Shown: one piece after another, positions 28,571-32,500 of the stretch | Numbering within the stretch: position 1 is the first letter of the stretch | Layout: the number at the start of each line of letters is the position of its first letter | Source of the DNA: Halisarca cf. caerulea | Taxonomy: Eukaryota > Porifera > Demospongiae > Chondrillida > Halisarcidae | Length of the DNA: 32,500 nucleotides | Reading direction: 5' to 3' | Assembly (NCBI GenBank): GCA_963170055.1 | Contig: CAUJGJ010000313.1 | Span: 8,334,979-8,367,478, forward strand | The notes under the pieces: model-generated | Databases searched by the model: none | Told to the model about the DNA's origin: nothing | The model's input: the letters and a program-made list of their open reading frames with translations, nothing else | Translations under genes and position numbers: made by a program

Positions 28571-28919
28571 TAGACTGCAGTCACATGCTGTCACATGTTC
28601 TACGCAAGAGTCCGACCATCTTTCTCGTATTCTTGCGTATACGTCCAGTTTGCGCATGATGTCATCACGAAAATCTCGCTATCTGTGCGTGACAAACCCA
28701 TGCAGTTAGTGCTATAATGAAATTCATTGAGTGAAACCGTATAATGTTACACTTATGGCTGGATTTGGACATAACACACCTGCGGTAGTTTTTATTGGAA
28801 CAAATCTGCAATAATCCCACTGTACACTATACTACTGCTTCCTCACTTATCCAGTTCCCTCACTTTATCCACAATTTAATTCAGAACGGATGTGTTCTAA
28901 TAAGTGAGGACTAATTATA
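28571..28919. other. No gene seen
   Basis: Single-copy sequence between two inverted-repeat elements; nothing else could be supported. Confidence 0.35.
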
Positions 28920-29777
28920 CAGTACTGATTAAAGATAGGTAACCAGCAACTCGCGTGTGACACGCAGATGGTTCGCGTGTACTCGTGCGAGTAAAAAAAT
29001 ACACGTAAGTTAACACCCTTAAAAATGCTTTGAAAAGCGAACAAACCAGTGGAGAAGTGGCTAAAATATAAAGATACCGATAAAACAAACCAAGCAAACG
29101 TGAAACAAGACATCGGATTAGGCAGGGAGATCGCAGGTAGTCACGAAGGCTGATGCACGACGCTATCGCGGTACCGTGCTCGATCTTATACATTGAACTC
29201 CGAATCAACTTTAGAATGCGCGACCTAACAGCCATGCGTAAGCAGCAGACCCAAGCTGGGGAGGCTAAAACAAAGAAAACTGCACCGGTATGCTACAATC
29301 GACTGGGGCTACGGACATTCCGTAGGCACTTATGTCATGATAACACAACAAAGATGGAGATACGTAGCGACGGCAACTACAAAAAATCTAAGGAGGGACT
29401 ATAGGCATTCACGATACATGCACATTCTTACCCGCAAGATTACAAGATAGCATCGAAGTGGCCAATTTCCGAAAATAAACCGTTACTTTGACGAGCAGCT
29501 GGGAAAAGACGAACTATCTTCGATTGAATTGGGAGGGGCATAGGGATATTTGCCACGAGTTAATCCCAAGGTGGTATCCATGACTTCATTCTTATAATCA
29601 TCCATCCATTCGCTCTCCGAAATAAAACTTAATGTACTACAATTATACGTTGAAAATACCAGCTTGTTAACACGTCGCCATTTTTACTCGCACGAGTAAC
29701 AATTCTACTCGCACGAGTAGTATTTTACGCTCGTGTCACACGCGTGTAGCATGGCTACCTATCTTTAATCAGTACTG
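28920..29777. mobile_element. Non-autonomous Tc1/mariner-like element, 858 bp
   Basis: Perfect 22-bp terminal inverted repeats begin CAGTACTGATTAAAGATAGG and are flanked by TA at 28918-28919 and 29778-29779. Similarity between the ends continues imperfectly for about 100 bp, with CGCGTGTGACACG and CTCGTGCGAGTA words. The TA duplication and the CAGTAC start match the mariner element at 10777. The interior has no transposase motif; one small ORF (29153-29404) is basic and unrecognised. Confidence 0.88.
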
Positions 29778-29779
29778 TA

Positions 29780-30243
29780 ACTGTATATAGTTTAACCTGT
29801 AGTTTTAGCCTAAGGGCAATTGCAACAATTGATTTTATTTCCTTTTCTTGTCGGACAGTAGCATCCAGGAGGAATAGAAATGTGATCTTTGAGGGAGCTA
29901 TAAGGCTTATGTTTGTTTGCTATACACAGGGAATGGAAGATATGAAGACCTACGAAGACCAATACCCGTCTATTTGAATTGACCATGTATCAGACGTGTG
30001 ACTGACCACATGTTAGATAACCGTTGATAGACCGAATAGGTATACCCTGCATTAATATTATTCATTGATCTATAAGCATATTCACTGTCATTACGTCAGC
30101 TTCTTGAGGTTGAGCAATTCTGCAAGAAACGTTGCACGGGCTTCGTTCAAAGACGGCGGCGTCTGCATGTGTAGGTATTCTGGCAATCGCGCCATAGGCA
30201 TAAGAGCTAGCATACGTTATTCACGATAACTTCTTCGCTGGTT
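29780..30243. promoter_or_regulatory. Upstream region of the acidic first exon
   Basis: Single-copy DNA. Just before the ORF, CAAAGACGGCGGCGTCTG (about 30149) is a locally GC-rich word resembling a YY1-type start-site motif, about 95 bp upstream of the ATG. Promoter role is inferred. Confidence 0.28.
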
Positions 30244-30474
30244 ATGAACCCTACGGCCGTTCTTGATACAATTTTTGCCTCGGATCAAGATAGTAGCAGC
30301 AGCACTAGCGATATATTGTCGCTTCCAGACCAAAGTGAACTGCAAAAAGAGATCGGTGATGAAGATAGTGACGTTGAGTTTATCTCAGAAGGCTACGAAC
30401 AAACTCAAAGCGTCCCACCAATGGGCGATGAGGATCCAGAGCCGATGGAGGACGAACACGAACTCTTTGAGCAG
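30244..30474 (+). CDS. First coding exon of an unknown acidic protein
   Basis: ATG at 30244 (GGTTATGAACC). Seventy-seven codons are open to a donor GAGCAG|GTAATA, phase 0. The product begins MNPTAVLDTIFASDQD, has a serine run (SSSSTS), then DEDSDVEFISEGYEQ and DEDPEPMEDEHELFEQ: strongly acidic and probably disordered, as at the start of many nuclear proteins. DSDVEFI resembles a SUMO-interacting or CK2-type acidic motif, but this is only a resemblance. Reading through the donor adds 19 codons to a stop. Downstream exons not identified. Confidence 0.5.
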
Positions 30475-30584
30475 GTAATACTATATAAATGGACTAAAGT
30501 GCGCATTGATCGACGAGAATTTCAATTTAACTGAGGCACTGCCAGATATGTATAAATTAATAGTCTGTTAATTGGCTAGGCAGG

Positions 30585-30897
30585 GTTTTCTGGTTTAAAC
30601 CATAGACTCTCAAATCTCAAAAGTCTATGTTTAAACGTATAGCAGGTTTCCCATGCATCGCGGGACACGGAGGTCACACTTCTCACAGGCTGACCGGCAG
30701 TAAAGAAATTAATGACTAAGCAAAAATAACATGATTATGGTTATTATAATGCACTGCTGATCTTTGGTATGTTCCTAGTTACTGTATTTACACGGTTGAT
30801 TTCGTGAATCGCGGCAAAGTCAACCATTTTTTTCAGTGCTGTCCAGAGTATAGCCTAAGCATAGACTCTTTATACTTTAGTCTATGGTCTAAGAACC
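30585..30897. mobile_element. Inverted-repeat element with self-complementary ends, ~310 bp
   Basis: The left end has GTTTAAACCATAGACT (30593-30608) and its inverse AGTCTATGTTTAAAC (30622-30636). The right end has CCTAAGCATAGACT and its inverse AGTCTATGGTCTAAG (about 30855-30893). The whole left hairpin also aligns as an inverted copy of the right hairpin. Such nested symmetry is seen in some MITEs. No target duplication confirmed. Confidence 0.5.
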
Positions 30898-31143
30898 TCG
30901 TTATAATAGAGAACACTGTTGATAAGTAATACCTGGTTAGGAAGTATAGAAGGATATGATAACCCAGCTGATATTATATACGTATAACCCATGCATAATA
31001 CTAATCTTTGCATGGTACTACTGTTAAGTACTACTGATAGTCAGAGTAGCAATATTAATTTGGCCAGAGGGTCCCCAGGTGGTAACGAGGTTTGAATACT
31101 TTCAATTGAGCGCCAAGATGCACTGAAATGAGCATATTCGAGT
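30898..31143. other. No certain gene
   Basis: AT-rich. On the minus strand, 31130-31041 reads SASWRSIESIQTSLPPGDPL and then stops, after an ATTTCAG acceptor-like site. It is protein-like but too short to call. Confidence 0.25.
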
Positions 31144-31651
31144 ATGTATGAGGAGGTGTCATTTGAACAACTTGCATTGGAGGTAGAGTGCTTGAAAACG
31201 ATTCTACATTGTGGAATGGAAATCAAAGTGTCCTCTGTAATTGCTGTAAAGTGGCCACCAAATGACCCCAGTCAACATATTTGTAAAGTTAAGAGTGTAC
31301 TTAAACATCTAGCCATCATTTCTAACACCTCTATATCTCACTCTGAACTGCTGCAAGTATCTGAGAGTGCATGGTCAGCGTTTTATTGAGCATACCTTTG
31401 TAGAAGTACAATTTTTCTGCAGACATCCCCAGGAAAATTATTACGAAGAATTCGATGACCATATACTTGTCACTTGGCCTGAATTAGACAACACTATGGG
31501 CAGATGGATGATGGTTCCATTGCAGAGAATTTTGGGGATATGTGCAAGTGGCAATTTGGTTCTAGATTTACCTGTGCATACTTCAGGTACAAGCCATAGC
31601 CAAACTCTAAAAGTGTCTAATATTTTACCAGTGAATGTAGCTGTAAGATAG
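31144..31651 (+). pseudogene. Frameshifted coding remnant of an unknown, possibly transposon-derived protein
   Basis: Two overlapping frames: 31144-31389 (FEQLALEVECLKTILHCGM ... AVKWPPNDPSQ) and about 31313-31651 (VHGQRFIEHTFVEVQFF, CRHPQENYYEEFDDHILVTW, GRWMMVPLQRILGIC), the second ending in TAG. The second has the H-G-x-x-F ... F/W-F-x-x-HP ... VP-x-x-RI pattern that I associate with C-terminal regions of large hypothetical proteins next to CACTA-like transposons in invertebrates and fungi; this is an inference from memory. A +1 shift near 31365 separates the frames and a TGA lies just before 31144, so it is broken or misses introns. Confidence 0.45.
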
Positions 31652-31931
31652 CATGTTTGAACTTGCATGCATGAATTCTGCTGACTCCGGCCGGGCAGAC
31701 ATTTTTTTATATTTTATAAGAATAAGTTGTTTATATTATAATGTTTTATGAGTTATAGTATGCATGTAGAGCTATGATATATAGTATGCATGTGATTTAA
31801 TATACCGATTATATGAACATGTGACCATTTCTTTAAATAACAGAATTAATATAATATTGTGAGAATAATCAATATTATGATGTACATGCATGCATGCATT
31901 TTAATGTTCATTGTATATACCAAGAAAACGT
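31652..31931. other. AT-rich intergenic spacer
   Basis: Very AT-rich, with a repeated word TATAGTATGCATGT at about 31755 and 31780. No gene. It separates the + strand remnant from the 3' end of the minus-strand kinase exon. Confidence 0.45.
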
Positions 31932-32449
31932 TTATGCTTGAAGTAGATGAATGCTGGATAGTAAATGAGAAGTGCTTGGTCTGCTTGTACTGCCATATGC
32001 TGTGCAATCATTGGCGAGCTTCCAAAGTTTGGACCTCATGGCTGACTCCTTGAATGCTGAACTGTACGAAAGAGCCTTCTTCATCAATGCTCCAAATGAG
32101 TAAACATCAGTGGAAGGACTCTGCCTCACACAGCCATCAATGAGGTCTGGTGCCAGCTGAGTGTATTTCGCTTTGTATTTGATTCTCCACTCTATTGATA
32201 GTGTGTACATCTTTGTTGAGCTGAAGGGAGTAGCCTTGTTAAAATCAATTATGACAGGCCAAATTGTTTGGTGTGGTGGAGCATCACAGGGCACATTATC
32301 ACTCAGAACTATGTTATCACACTTAATATCGTTATGCAAAATTTTCTTGTTGTGCATAAACTCCAAACCTTTCAGAATTCCTATTAATACACACAATAAT
32401 TCATTACACCGATTAATAGGTAGAGCATCTGACAATGTCTGTGGTGTCC
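31932..32449 (-). CDS. Protein kinase-like domain, C-lobe exon (3' end of gene)
   Basis: On the minus strand, acceptor ATACTGTTTCAG is followed at 32449 by a frame (two leading bases) open to TAA at 31934-31932, about 171 codons. Kinase landmarks: catalytic loop HNDIKCDN (exon residues ~38-45, D and N present; R of HRD is N), metal-binding DFN at ~68-70 instead of DFG, APD at ~99-101 instead of APE, DVYSFG at ~114-119, and an RPS helix-I motif near the end. The N-lobe with the ATP-binding lysine lies beyond the right edge. Catalytic aspartates remain, so activity is possible, but the changed DFG and HRD triplets are unusual. It resembles lineage-expanded TKL/RTK-like kinases of sponges and cnidarians; the subfamily is not determined. 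Confidence 0.85.
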
Positions 32450-32500
32450 CTGAAACAGTATATAATGCTGTGATGATCAGCGGTCTGTCAATACTAGGGC
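32450..32500 (-). other. Intron of the kinase gene
   Basis: Sequence upstream of the acceptor. It contains a pyrimidine-containing tract before TTTCAG; no exon visible to the edge. Confidence 0.5.

Noticed and set aside
31041..31226. Minus-strand ORF ending SIQTSLPPGDPLAKLILLL
   Set aside because: Protein-like at the end but opposite to the overlapping + strand remnant and only about 30 codons after a possible acceptor. Left as a note, not a gene.

Overview
The window is animal nuclear DNA. It has many short exon-like ORFs bounded by GT/AG splice signals, long CA/GT microsatellites, several families of inverted-repeat transposons, a Tc1/mariner transposase, a hAT-like (ZNF862/KIAA1586-type) transposase fragment and an animal-style protein kinase lobe. 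The style of the hAT-like and kinase sequences makes me think of a sponge or another marine invertebrate; that is an impression and not proven. No rRNA, tRNA, CRISPR or bacterial operon structure was found.

Layout. (1) 1-18036 is dominated by eight copies of a ~1.5 kb unit in direct orientation. Each full unit carries five exon-like blocks (e1-e5) with splice-like borders on the + strand. Blocks e2 to e5 join in one reading frame (about 179 codons), including a 10-nt micro-exon. The product is not recognised. Most copies carry the same premature TGA in e4, and e1 does not join e2 in frame, so much of the array looks pseudogenic. Younger insertions interrupt it: a hAT-like fragment (4108-5280), a unique block with two exon-like ORFs (6893-8982), a 756-bp inverted-repeat element (9708-10463), a 3461-bp Tc1/mariner element (10777-14237) and a 435-bp element with a poly-C run (16836-17270). 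Undisturbed sister copies show the empty sites of the last three. (2) 17787-18804 holds the most intact e1 followed by three exon-like blocks not repeated elsewhere, so the array may have grown out of the 5' part of a gene lying here. (3) 18805-21480 is mostly featureless apart from AT- and CA-rich microsatellites. (4) 21487-24915 is a G/T-rich minisatellite that grades into a higher-order repeat; a short GC-rich ORF with a signal-peptide-like start sits inside it. (5) 24916-31931 is mostly single-copy sequence with several small exon-like ORFs, four inverted-repeat elements or palindromes and a frameshifted coding remnant. (6) 31932-32449 is the C-terminal exon of a kinase gene on the minus strand that runs off the right edge.

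The most interesting item is the 3.46-kb Tc1/mariner element. Besides a DD34E transposase (one in-frame amber codon) it encloses, between the same terminal inverted repeats and TA duplication, an oppositely oriented gene for a proline-rich, repeat-containing protein with a basic nuclear-localisation-like motif, a coiled-coil-like segment and a BEN-like domain. The two genes are tail to tail. Clusters of GTTAAC sit just inside both ends. Whether the BEN-like gene is a cargo gene, a second transposon gene or a captured host gene cannot be settled from one copy.
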